Assembly (NCBI GenBank): GCA_034440635.1
Contig: JAOTON010001356.1
Coordinates: 902,501-966,500 of the forward strand
Source: Lepas anatifera
Taxonomy: Eukaryota; Arthropoda; Thecostraca; Lepadidae
Direction of reading: 5' to 3'
Length of the DNA stretch: 64,000 bases
Below are positions 1-12,100 of the stretch, piece by piece. The translations under genes were made by a program, and so were the position numbers. The notes below the pieces were generated by a model. It made no database searches and was not told the origin of the DNA. It saw only the letters and a list, made by a program, of their open reading frames with translations. Positions within the stretch are counted from its first letter, which is position 1; the number at the start of each line of letters is the position of its first letter.

Positions 1-134
1 GGACGACGGCCTGGTGTACTCGGCCGCCGAGATCAGGGACATCATGCGCAGCCTGGACGAGGGCAACCGACTGCGCTCGGCCGGCTCGGCGGCGCAGGGC
101 CTGGTCAGGCGCGTCTCGGCCTTCGGCATTGTCG
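1..134 (+). CDS. FIG4: FIG4 exon (window exon 1, partial)
   Basis: Start of the Sac N-terminal domain, first full codon at position 2. It ends [10 protein letters not shown] across the junction, matching RAVSAFGVVG of human FIG4. Donor GTAAGA, phase 1. The exon may begin left of the window. Confidence 0.9.
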
Positions 135-3100
135 GTAAGACGCCATACTTGTGTTGTGACGTTGTTGACGCCATACTTGTGTGGTGACGTTGTTGACGCC
201 ATATTTGGAATGTGTTTGTTCCAGTGTTGTCCGCGGTTGTGATGCTGGTTGAAGTTGTGGTAGTGGGGAGCTGATTCTACAACTTTACTAGACCAAAGTT
301 AACTTTTTCAGATATTTAGAAAGAGAAAGTTCAAAGATACATTTGCTTGTAGTTTTTTCTCTCCTTGCCTCTTCATGCGGGGTGTAGTGTGGTGCTTCTA
401 GTCGTATATTGTGTTTCCTTGCTCAAGAAGTAAAAATTGTGAAGACCCAGGCTTTATCTGTTTTGCTCTTAATATTCTTTAAATGTCATGGAGGAGGTGG
501 GGCTAGCGCAGCTTCGATCTTTATCATCATAGAAATGATGCCTGACTGACTGTTGACACGTTATTGTGGTGAAGCCAGTCATGAAGCCCCCAGTCCTCTG
601 AAGCGCTCACCGCTCTCGCTAGCATTTTTTATATAATAGCCGAAGTAATGTCCTGACGACCGGTTGTGCGCAGGAAGGAGGAGGCTTAGCCTTTATCAGC
701 GGAAATACCCTTAAAGGGAACAGAGCAGCCCGGTGGCCTCATGTGAAACTCCCTCTCAGGAGTCTCAAAACCAATTCAGGGGGCGCAGGCCAACTTCAGG
801 ATTCCAAGATCAGCTTAGGGACCCGTACCAGTCTGGGGTGCCCAGATCAGATAAGGGCCCTTGACGGTCTCATGGGACCTCAGTGCTTACACAGGGGTCT
901 CAAGATCAGCGTGGGGGCCTAACCATCTAAATAATGGGTCTAAAAATGGTCCTAAATAGGCCGAGGGGACCACCTAACTCCGGGGACCACGCTTCAACTC
1001 GAAGTCCAGACACGCTGAGAGGACCCGAAAGCAGCTCGGGAGGGCCATGCAAAACTAAGGGCTAGACCAGCCGGGTCCGTCGACGAACTCATGGGATCAT
1101 AAATGAGCACAAGATTGCCTCAAGCAAGCTAAAGGTCTTCATACCAGTTAAACAGACCCGATACCATCCCAGAGGGCCCTTGAGGGCTCAAAGGACATTT
1201 ATCTAGCTAGGGCCCTAGGACCAAGGTAAAAACCTCCTATGTAATTCCCCACTGAGACTCAGCTAAGGGGCTCCAAACCAGTTTGGACCCCAAGACAAAG
1301 TCAGTGAGCTCCTGTATAATACCCTCACAGGCTTCAGATCAGTCCAGGAACCCCTTGCAAAACTTCCTCACTGGGCCCTAAATCCAACTCAGGGGGCCCT
1401 GAGATCAGCTGAGGGGGCCATACCAGTCAAGTGATTCCAGACCAGATGAGGGGCCCCTGACGGCTCAGTGAGCCCCAGTGCGTAACCGGGATTTCAAAAT
1501 CAGCGTCGAGGCCCTGACCATCTAAAAAGACCCAGATCAGCTCATGGAACCCAGAACCAGGTCAGGGAACCAGGCTATCTGCGGGGGCCCCAAATCAGCT
1601 CGGTAGGCCCAGGCAAGCTCAGGGGGCCATACTAGCTGGGCCTCCGACGAGCTCAAGGGCCCTAGATCAACACGATAGGGCCTGGACAAGCTAAAAGGTC
1701 CAATACCAGTTTAAAGGGGTCAATACCAGCTAAGGGGTCCTTATCAGCTCAAGGGACGCCAATTCAGCTAGAGGGCTTGCGACCAGGCCAGGGACTTCTG
1801 CGTAAATTCTCCCCAGGGCCCTAGATCAGCTCATGGCGGTCTCATTTACTTAGTTTTCGTGGGCAAAAGACGATCCGGATGGGACCGTCGGTCATTATAA
1901 TATTGGAGTAATTGACTCAGGAGTCAATTTAAGGTCAATTTAAGTCAATTTTCAGTCACTTCAAGGACTTAAAGTGCTATTTCACTAGCGCTTGGCACAG
2001 ATCGCGCCATAGTGCTGCGGAAATAACCCTTGATGGAGTGCATTGGCAGTAAGAAACATATCGCAGTTTGGCCGAGGACCCTGGGTCAATTATTCTACTT
2101 GAGGGACTCTTTCCAGGCCTTCGAGAACAATTTGTGGGCCTTGTTATCTGAAGGGGCCCCCAGATCAGCTGAGGGGACTCAACGATAAAGGCAAAGGTCC
2201 TCGACGGGGCTCAATATCAACTCAGGGGACTTGTCAACAACTCAGGTTTAAATTACAGCCTTAAAGCCCTCTATTTTAAACTAAAACTGCGCGAAAACTG
2301 AAAAGAGAGAGCCTTGGGGAAAATAATCTTGCCAATAGTGTTTTTTTGTACATGCTGTAAAAACTGGTATCTCGGTTCAAAACCCATTTTAAAAGTAGAA
2401 TACTCCCTTTGAACCCCTGTACACCCCACAGGTACACAGAGGTAAGAGTGTTCAGTACCCCAGACTGCTGGGCTGTGCATGCTCAGGGGGCATTTTTCGC
2501 GACACCGGGAACTACCATCACGCGGCAGCGGCGGGATTTGAACCCGGGACCGTTGGCTCAGGCGTCGAGTGTGAGTTACACTGGCCGCTGCCGCAGGATT
2601 CGTCCGGTTCACCGAAGGCTACTACATGATCACCATCACACAGCGGCGACGAGTAGCCGTGATCGGGCCGCACGTCATCTACAAAATCGAGGACACCAAG
2701 ATGGTGTACATTCCGCACCAGACGCGCAAGTCCAGCGCAGAGGAGCAGCGCTACCTCCGGCTCTTCCAGAGCATCGCCATGGGCAGCAACTTCTACTTCA
2801 GGTGGGAGCATGGCGCTCCCTTCTTGTGTGGCCGTGGTTTCATTATTCGTGTTTCACCCGTGAGCCTTGACATCTTTATGGAAATTAATAAGTAAGTGAG
2901 CTTAATAAGTGTTCCAGGTCGGTCTTGATCATTTGAAATATAAGAAAATCTGTTCAATAGTCCGAGATGCCTTCAGTGTGCTGGCTTGCAGTCCTCACCG
3001 TTATGCTGATGTTTCACAATTTCTCAACGCAAGCCGGATGGAGCACAAATTCGTGGTCATAAGTGTGAGCCAAGACCTCGAATTGTGCTGTTGTCTGACA

Positions 3101-6100
3101 CCATGAGCACTAATTTACGTTTTCAGAAGTGCGTTCATTCAGAAGTGAGAGGATTTATACTAAATTCGTTGTACAAACTTGTTGAGCACATATGTTTTTG
3201 CTTAGCAAATGAGACGATCCTGAAGCAAAGCCTGTTCTCGGACATCTTGTCGGGGTGAAAGGGGTCCGCTGGTGTCTGCGTGTGTACTTTTCTGTCGCGG
3301 CGTCTGTCTGACGGTGGCGTCCGCTTCCACTCCATCTTCAGCTACAGCTACGACCTGACGCACACGCTGCAGTACAACGCCGCGCTGCCGCGGCTGACCG
3401 CCCAGGACGTCACTGCCGCCTTCGGGGACGCCTTCCTCGGGGACAGACCTGCCGGTGAAGGTGCGGACCCCCCCCGTCCCCTAAGGAAAATTGGCAAGTT
3501 CTTGTTTTGTCACGGTAAGAGCGTGGGCTAACGACTCGGGCGAATTCAGGCATTTTTAGCAGCAAAAAGACAGTTTCTAAAAGGACAGTTTCTAGAAAGA
3601 CAGTTTCTAGTTTGTGGTCAAAATGGTATGAGATCAAAATCTCTTGCCACGCTGAATCAGATTTTGCGCTGAAAAGTTAAGATTTCGAAATATTTCTGAT
3701 GTTATAGTGTTTTTAAAATGTTTGGAATTCCCCAAATCTGCTCTGTGTTGGTCCTTAAGTCGTATTAAGACAAAAGTAACTTCGCTCCTATAGTTTTGAG
3801 TGCTGAATAAGCGTATTCATCATGATACAAGAAAGTAGGAACCTTCTTACGCTCGTAAGAAGAGAAAATGTATCGTTAACAAAGGTGAAAAGGGGTTCGT
3901 ATTTATGCCCACCACTCGGGGAAGGCTTAAGGGAGATAATACTTTGTTTTACAATATTATGTTATGTGGGTAAGCCGGTTACCAATTGACTTTATCAAAA
4001 AGTTACCACCGAATCAGTCGCACTGAGACTGCCCGATCACCGAATCAGTCGCACTGAGACTGCCCGATCACCGAATCAGTCGCACTGAGACTGCCCGATC
4101 ACCGAATCATTCGCACTGAGACTGCCCGATCACCGAATCATTCGCACTTAGACTGCCCGATCACCGAATCAGTCGCACTTAGTCTGCCCGATCACCGAAT
4201 CATTCCGCACTGAGACTGCCCGATCACCGAATCATTCGTTCTGAGACTGCAAGTTTTCAGATTTTGCGGAAATTCATCTTGTTATCCAAGAATAAATTTG
4301 AGCTAAGTTAGATGTGCCGCCATCCTTGCGGGATCATACTTGGGGCGTTTGACAGGCCTAAGGTCACAGCCTGTTGCTCAAAAAGCTTCCTTGACTGCCG
4401 GGCTGGGTTTAGAAGTTTTTATTTAGATTCACGGTACTCCGTTTGCAAAAATCACACTTCACATCAGGCGCGAATCACCGGAACAACAGCAAGGAATCGC
4501 TGCTTGATAAATCATCGTGGATCCGTAGACAGGTACCGAACTTCTCTGTCAGTTTCTCACTGTGCATGATTCTCCGCTGGCAACTGGCAAAGTTTTCACG
4601 GAATTTCGGCGGCTCTTTAGCGAATCCATGATTGTAAACCTACCAAAAAAATCCACCATAATCGGTGTTTGCATTCATTGTGTAAACCGGCTGTCATTGC
4701 TCACGTTATCGGCGAAGCTTCCGTCTTAATACCTGTCTAACACCTCTCTCGCAGCGTTTTTGAACTTTTTCAAAGCTTCACCTCAGCTGCAGTCACACAG
4801 CTGCTGCAGGTCCGGCGGACCGAGCACAATCTCCACAGCTGTGACTGCCCGGCGACAGGTCTAATGGGCCGAGTATAGTCACCACAACTGCTGCAGGTCC
4901 GACGGACCGAGCACTCTGTGACTGCCCGGCGACAGTTCTAATGGACCGAGTATAATCGCCACAACTGTCCAGATTCGCGACCGAGAACAATACTACAGCA
5001 GCTGTGGCTGTCCCACCACAGCTGTGGCTACTGGGGCTGGTCCGACGGACCGAGTACAATCACCACATCTGCTCAGGTCCGACGGACCGAGTACAATCAC
5101 CACAGCTGCTGCAGGTCCGACGGACCGAGTACAATCACCACATCTGTGGCTGCCCGGCTGCAGGTCCGGTGGAGGCGGCGTCGGAGTTCTCGGTATCGTT
5201 CGCGTCGCCGGCCGATCTGGCGCCGGGCGCGTCGGCATCGGTGCCGACGGTGGGCGTCACCGCCGAGCCGCACCGCCGGTTCGTCTGGAACAACCACCTG
5301 CTGGCTCCGGCGGAGGCTCAGCTGAGCTGGGAGTGGCGGCTGTATGTGACCCACGGCTTCATAGGCCAGACGACACTGTACCTGCATGGCAGAAATCTGT
5401 TCCTGACGCTCATAGCCCGCAGGTCCAGGTGAGACCAGGGGAGCACGGGCAGATGTGTGAATGTGAATGTCGATGCGTGGTGACATCTGGGGCGAATAGT
5501 TTGATTTCAACAGCGGATATGAGATTTGTATGCATGTTTGTGTCGTTGGCATTGGGTTGTGACCTGAACTAGTTCGGATTGTTACCTGTACTCCCCTGTT
5601 TCTCCCGAAGGCCATCTCGGATTAGAATACACTGCTTATAGGACCAGTGGAGCTGCCTCTATTGATTCGTTTGTAAATATTCCTTATCTTCTTGCATCGA
5701 TTCATTGTGATCCTATCATGTATATTTCCTGTCGCCAACATTTATTTGCGAGCTACGGTCTCTACAATCCGCATTATTATCAGTTGGATTATTGTAGTTG
5801 ATACTTGGCAGATAGAGGTTGGAGTTATTCCCATATCCTGTTGATAGCCCCTTTCATTTGAGTACACGACTACTCCCAGCGGTACAACAGAGACGCTTCG
5901 GGAGGGACGGGAGAAACGACTCCCGTCGATTCCAGCAGGCCGGCTGTAGATTATAAATGGCATGAGTGCCCACGCAGGGCAGTTTTCAGACTTCGATGTG
6001 CCCGACAGGCAGGTGGTGGGGACATGATTTCTGGCACGGTATGCTGCCGCAACTCGGTGTAACCGACATTCGTTAACTAGGGACGTGGCTTCTGAACTGA

Positions 6101-9100
6101 GGTGCCTGTCTCGCCGCATTTTTGTTTTGTTTTACTAGGTGTATTCGCCTAGTTTCCACGGTGGGTTGTGCCTACACTAGTCGCGGACGCGGTTTAGCGA
6201 TAGGCCGGTCTGCGTGTCTTTTTTTACTGCCCTAGTTTCCACGGCTCGTTGTGTCGTGCAGTCAGTACGCGGGGACGCGGTTCCTGAAGCGAGGCGCCAG
6301 TTTCGTCGGTGACGTGGCTAACGAGGTGGAAACGGAGCAGATCGTGCACGACGCCTGCGTCAGCTCTCTGCAGCGCGGCGCCTTCAGCTCCCACGTGCAG
6401 GTAATGCCGCCCCTCCTCTTCCACGTGCAGGTAATGCCGCCCCTCCTCTTCCACGTGCAGGTAATGCCGCCCCTCCTCTTCCACGTGCAGGTAATGCCGC
6501 CCCTCCTCTTCCACGTGCAGGTAATGCCGCCCCTCCTCTTCCACGTGCAGGTAATGCCGCCCCTCCTCTTCCACGTGCAGGTAATGCCGCCCCTCCTCGT
6601 TCCACGTGCAGGTAATGCCGCCCCTCCTCTTCCACGTGCAGGTAATGCCGCCCCTCCTCTTCCACGTGCAGGTAATGCCGCCCCTCCTCTTCCACGTGCA
6701 GGTAATGCCGCCCCTCCCCTTCCACGTGCAGGTCATGCCGCCCCTCCTCTTCCACGTGCAGGTCATGCCGCCCCTCCTCTTCCACGTGCAGGTAATGCCG
6801 CCCCTCCTCTTCCACGTGCAGGTAATGCCGCCCCTCCTGCTTCCACGTGCAGGTAATGCCGCCCCTCCTCTTCCACGTGCAGGTAATGCCGCCCCTCCTC
6901 TTCCACGTGCAGGTAATGCCGCCCCTCCTCTTCCACGTGCAGGTAATGCCGCCCCTCCTCTTCCACGTGCAGGTAATGCCGCCCCTCCTCTTCCACGTGC
7001 AGGTAATGCCGCCCCTCCTCGTCCACGTGCAGGTAATGCCGCCCCTCCTCTTCCACGTGCAGGTAATGCCGCCCCTCCTCTTCCACGTGCAGGTAATGCC
7101 GCCCTTCCTCTTCCACGTGCAGGTAATGCCGCCCCTCCTCTTCCACGTGCAGGTAATGCCGCCCCTCCTCTTCCACGTGCAGGTAATGCCGCCCCTCCTC
7201 TTCCACGTGCAGGTAATGCCGCCCCTCCTCTTCCACGTGCAGGTAATGCCGCCTCCCCTTCCACGTGCAGGTCATACCGCCACCCCTTCCACGTGCAGGT
7301 CATGCCGCCACCCCTTCCACATGTCGGCACCCCCTCCCTGTTATCTGTAACGCCTCCTCCCGGTTACCTGTAACGCCTCCTCTCTCGTACAGGGGTCACT
7401 GCTATACCACACACTCGCACTATCTCAACAGCACGAACCCTAACATGTGTTCTCACTGTGGCAGCCGCCTCGCTGTTCAACATGTTTTATCTGTCACTGA
7501 CTCCTGTGAACAGCTTAAACGAATTCAGCGCCGGTTCTTCCCGCCGTTTCCACTGGAACAGATTTTAGGCGACAACACAGTCATAGACATCTGTCAGGTT
7601 CTACCATACCTGCGGGAGATCAAGTTTGACATCATCTACAATCCCATCCCACCTAATTAGGTGGCATGTGAAACTCGCAAAAATCCAGGGCAGGTTTGAA
7701 TTACATAGCATTAAAAACTAAGTAGGTTAAATAATGATGGGCGCGATATAGCCTGACGCTGAAGGCGCCCTATAAACCCAATACACACACTCTCTCGTTA
7801 CAGGTAATGCCACATCCTCCCCCGTTGCCGGTAATGCCACCTCCTCCTCTCGTACAGGTAATGCCACCTCCTCCCCCGTGCAGGTAATGCCACCTCCTCC
7901 CCCGTGCAGGTAATGCTGCCCCCTTCCAAATATCGGCAACCCCGCCTCCTCCCGGTTACCTGTAACGCCTCCTCCTCCCGGTTACCATAACGCCTCCTCC
8001 CCCGGTTACCTGTAACGCCCCCTCCCCGGTTACCAAGACCTCCTCCGGTTACCTGTAACACCCCCCCACGCAGAACTACGTCTCCCACATGTCGGTATGG
8101 TTCCCCCGCCGTTTCCAGGTCCCACGCGCAGGTTGTTGCTGCTACTTCTAAATCGTCGTAGGTTTTGCAGTCACCGTAGGCACGCTTTGATGTATGAATG
8201 TGATCCGAAATTTAGTAAAGATTCGTGAGCTCTAAGTGTATTGTTGTGCTGAGCCAGTGTTAAAACTGTCGAGTATGGTTGGGCGGGCTTCGCCCGTTGT
8301 GCGTCAGTCTTACGTTAAGCTGGGAGCCTCAGTCTAATGGCCTGCTCACACCTGGCAGATTCTGTCAATATTTCTGCCTGCCGGTCTCACGAAGGCCCGT
8401 GAGTAGATGGTGGACAAACCATGTTCTGGGTCCCAGCAGGTATGAGGGCGTAACGTGATTCGGGGTGAGCGTTGTTCAGGGTGAAGCAGGCATGACTGCG
8501 ACATTAACACGGGCAGTAAAGCTCAGTTCTCAGCCGGCCGGGGTGTGTATCTTTTTAGTTTTAACAACAGGGTCCTTAGTGGGCTTGGTGCAGGTAACAC
8601 CGACGAAACGGCAATGGAAGCTCAGCAGCTGTATATTTTGTTAAGGATCTGTATTTACGGCGGGCAGCCGTCCGACAGCTGGACTAAACTGCAATTTGTC
8701 AGGCGTGGGTTCCATTTGTAGCAGAGTCGGGAAAGCCGTATAAAGTGCGCGTGTCTGAGTGCCGAAATCAAACCATGAGCGGCAGCGAGGCAGAGACCGT
8801 CGTCAGGGCTGGGGCTGAGGAGTTCCAGACCAGCTGGCCCGAGAACACTCGCACCACACAATTGTTGGTTTAAGCAGAGAAATACAGCCTCAGAATCTGC
8901 TGCCGATTCGATGATGCACTGTTCTGCGTATATCCTTGGACGCTGTTAGTTCGGTGCTCTTCATTCCTAATCCTGGCACACTGTTCAAATCGGCAACGCT
9001 GCCTTGTTCCGACCTTTGTGTCTTGTACACAGATCCAGGCCTGCTGTGGGGAGTTAGTCAGTACCTTTTGGCGTCGAGCCCTGTGTCTGTGTGTGCTCAG

Positions 9101-12100
9101 ATCAGGGGACACTGTGTGGAATGGTCAGTACTGGCTCTGTCGAGTGGTCAACACTTGCCTCTGTCGGGTGGTCAGTGCTTGCCCTGTCGAGCGGTCAGTA
9201 CTTGCTGTTTTCAGTGGCCAATGCCTGCTCTGTTGGGTGGTCAGTGCTTGCCCTGTCGAGCGGTCAGTACTTGCTGTTTTCAGTGGCCAATGCCTGCTCT
9301 GTTGGGTGGTCAGTACTTGCTGGCGTCAGACCTCTCTCTCTGCGTGCTTTCAGATCCGCGGCTCGGTGCCGTGCCATTGGTACCAAGACACCAGCCGGAT
9401 CCCGAAGCCTCCCATCCAGATGGAGCTCTCGGATCCGTGTCATATCACGCCTGGTGAGGATGTGGGACTGACGGACTGTGTCTCACAGTCACCAAGAAGT
9501 GGCTGATGGCATGCAGGTCAGCGGTCAAGTCGGCTGTTGGTTAGGTATAGAGGACTGATGGCGAGGCAGATAGTGCTGCTACTTTCCGAGTAGATTGCTA
9601 TATTGAACACGAGCTAGTTGCAAACTGGGTCTTGGACTGGAGATTCCTGCGGATTCCAACAGTTGTGGGATGGAATTGGATTGGAGGTACCAGAGAGCTC
9701 TGGATAGTTTTGGCTGTGGATATGAATTTGCATTGCCGTTTTTTCGATTTTGGTTGTATTTTTATATGGGTTGTATTTGTATTAATAACCGTGGCGTGCA
9801 AGCGGGTCGGCCTGGATATGTGGGGGAAACTAGGGACGTGGGATCCGATGGGGGTCCGAATATTCTTCACTGCGGCGCACGGCAGCTGTTGCCTATTTAG
9901 CATCTCATTTACTCCAGGAACGTGCGAACTGGATGGTGCACGGCGGCTGCATGACAGTGGAAAGCAGTTTCATCACATGTACGATCCTGCATCGCCTCCA
10001 GCTGTGTGTCCTGCTTCTTCTCCACTGACTGCTTCTTCTTCCTCACCCGGTGCCCCGCGGCTCAGGCAAACACATGAACAACCTTCTGCTGCGGTACGGC
10101 GCCCCGCTGGTGGTGGTGAACCTGGTGAAGAAGGGGGAGAAGCGCTCGCACGAGTCGCTGCTGCACGCCGCTTTCTCCGGAGCCGTCGCCTACCTGAACC
10201 AGTTCCTGCCGCCGCCTCTGCAGCTGCGCTACATCAGCTTTGACATGGCGCGCGCTAATAAACTGTGAGTGTGGCACCAGTGGTGCGTGAGTTTGCTTGA
10301 AAGAGGTATGTGGCCAGAAATCTCGTCACGTGGTAAGTGTGAGCAAGTTTTTTTCGAATGACAACTGTGGGAAGTTTATTGGGCGTGACGATGCACCACT
10401 TGTGATGTTACTGGCCTTCCGAGCGATTTCCTTGTTTAAAGGGATTCTGGGGGTCTGATTATTTCTTGACCAGGAAACTAGCCGTGTCTTAAACCCGGGG
10501 TCCAAACAACCTTGAAGTAGTTTTTTTCTTTTTTAGCCAGCTTTGTCAATGGTTGGCACAGCCGGTTCCATACTGATTGGTAGGTATTAGGCCGCCGTTG
10601 TTTTTGCGAAATATCTCTCAAGTGATGTTTCTTGCCGACACCGTTGCTGCCTCAGCTGCTGTGTTTTAACTGGATGCATGAAGTGACGTGCAAAAATACT
10701 TATCGGGTCAAAAATTCGAAAGTAATTGAGAAAAGACACAGAAAATCATCGGGATCGGCGAAAACATTTGTTGTCCATAATTCTCCCAATTGACGTCTTA
10801 TGCAGTTCGCAGGGGCCCACATTTAAAGAGCTCGTCAAAATACATTACTGGAGAGGCAGCCTTTTGCGAGAAGCGTAATCGTTTCTAAGATATGTCTTAA
10901 AACAGCTGGCACTAATACCTACCAATCAGTGTGGAACCGACTGTACATGCTCTCATTCTTATCTTCACCATGGATAAACTCTAATGAACTCTAATGACTT
11001 ATTAAGTGTGAGAGAAGTTTTCTTCTATTCTGCAGAGCTTTTACATTTTTTTGGCGCTTACTGCCTCGCTGGGGAAGAAGGTAAGGGGCATGTTCCCCTT
11101 TCCACTACGACTCCGTCTATGTGCTGACATTAGCGGCATCGAATATCCGAAACCCAAACTATAAGAAGGCTATGTCCGGTACGTCTCCAGTGAAGGGGGG
11201 AGTTTGTGAAGAAGTTATCTCTTACGCGCCGTGATGCCACCAGTACGTGTGAGAGGATACTTTCTCAGGCTCTCTGTGTGATGTCCTCAGTAAGCGGGAG
11301 AGCGTGATGGAGCGTTTGACGGAGATCGCCAACAGCGCCCTGAAGGAGACTGGGATCTTCCTGTCCCAGCCGCCGCTCAGCAAAGACGCCCGGTCTCCGC
11401 GGCCGGAGGTACGGACGGCAGTGGCCCCGGCAGAAGGGTCGCAGGCGGCGGTGGCTGGCCCGCAGTCGGCGTCAAGTCGTAATAGGAAACGTCCGATTTT
11501 GCCCATATTGGTGGTCATATTATGCATAGCACCAATAGTCGTTTTCTAAGGAAACCTTGCGATAGGCCTTAATGCAGGTGTGTGAACCGTGCGGTAACAT
11601 CAACTGTGATATGTTTATAGGTCTTCAACCCCCTAGCCATGCACATAGAAATACTCGACACTATCAAGTTTGTGTTCGTAGCATTTTTGCCCTGTGAGAC
11701 ATTGCCATTTGTTTATTGTTCTTTATCCTTAGTTTTCACAATTCTCAGGTCCCATACCTGCCGCCCGAACTCGACCTTGCATTCAGTTAATTTCATGACA
11801 ACATTGGATACGGATATACCTCTCGTAAGTACACCACTAACCCACTGTCGGCAGAAGAAGTGTGTGTGAGAGAGAACTCGCTAATAAACCCCGCGCCCCC
11901 GCAGCAGGGCCCCTGTGACGTGGAAGTGAGTGAGTGGGTGAATGAATGAGTGGATGAGTGAGTGAATGAATGAATGAATGAGTGAGTGAGTGAGTGAGTG
12001 AGTGAATGGATGAGTGAGTGAATAAGTGAGCGAATGAATGAGTAATGAATGAATGGATAAGTGAGTGAATGAGTGAGTGATTGCTTGAGTGAATGAATGG

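Noticed and set aside
2518..2600. Intact tRNA gene
   Set aside because: T-arm is good but D-arm and anticodon arm do not fold convincingly; better explained as a SINE end.
6224..7373. Open frames of up to 368 residues on both strands
   Set aside because: The 30-bp array (divisible by three, no stops) opens several frames at once; the coding part ends at 6400.
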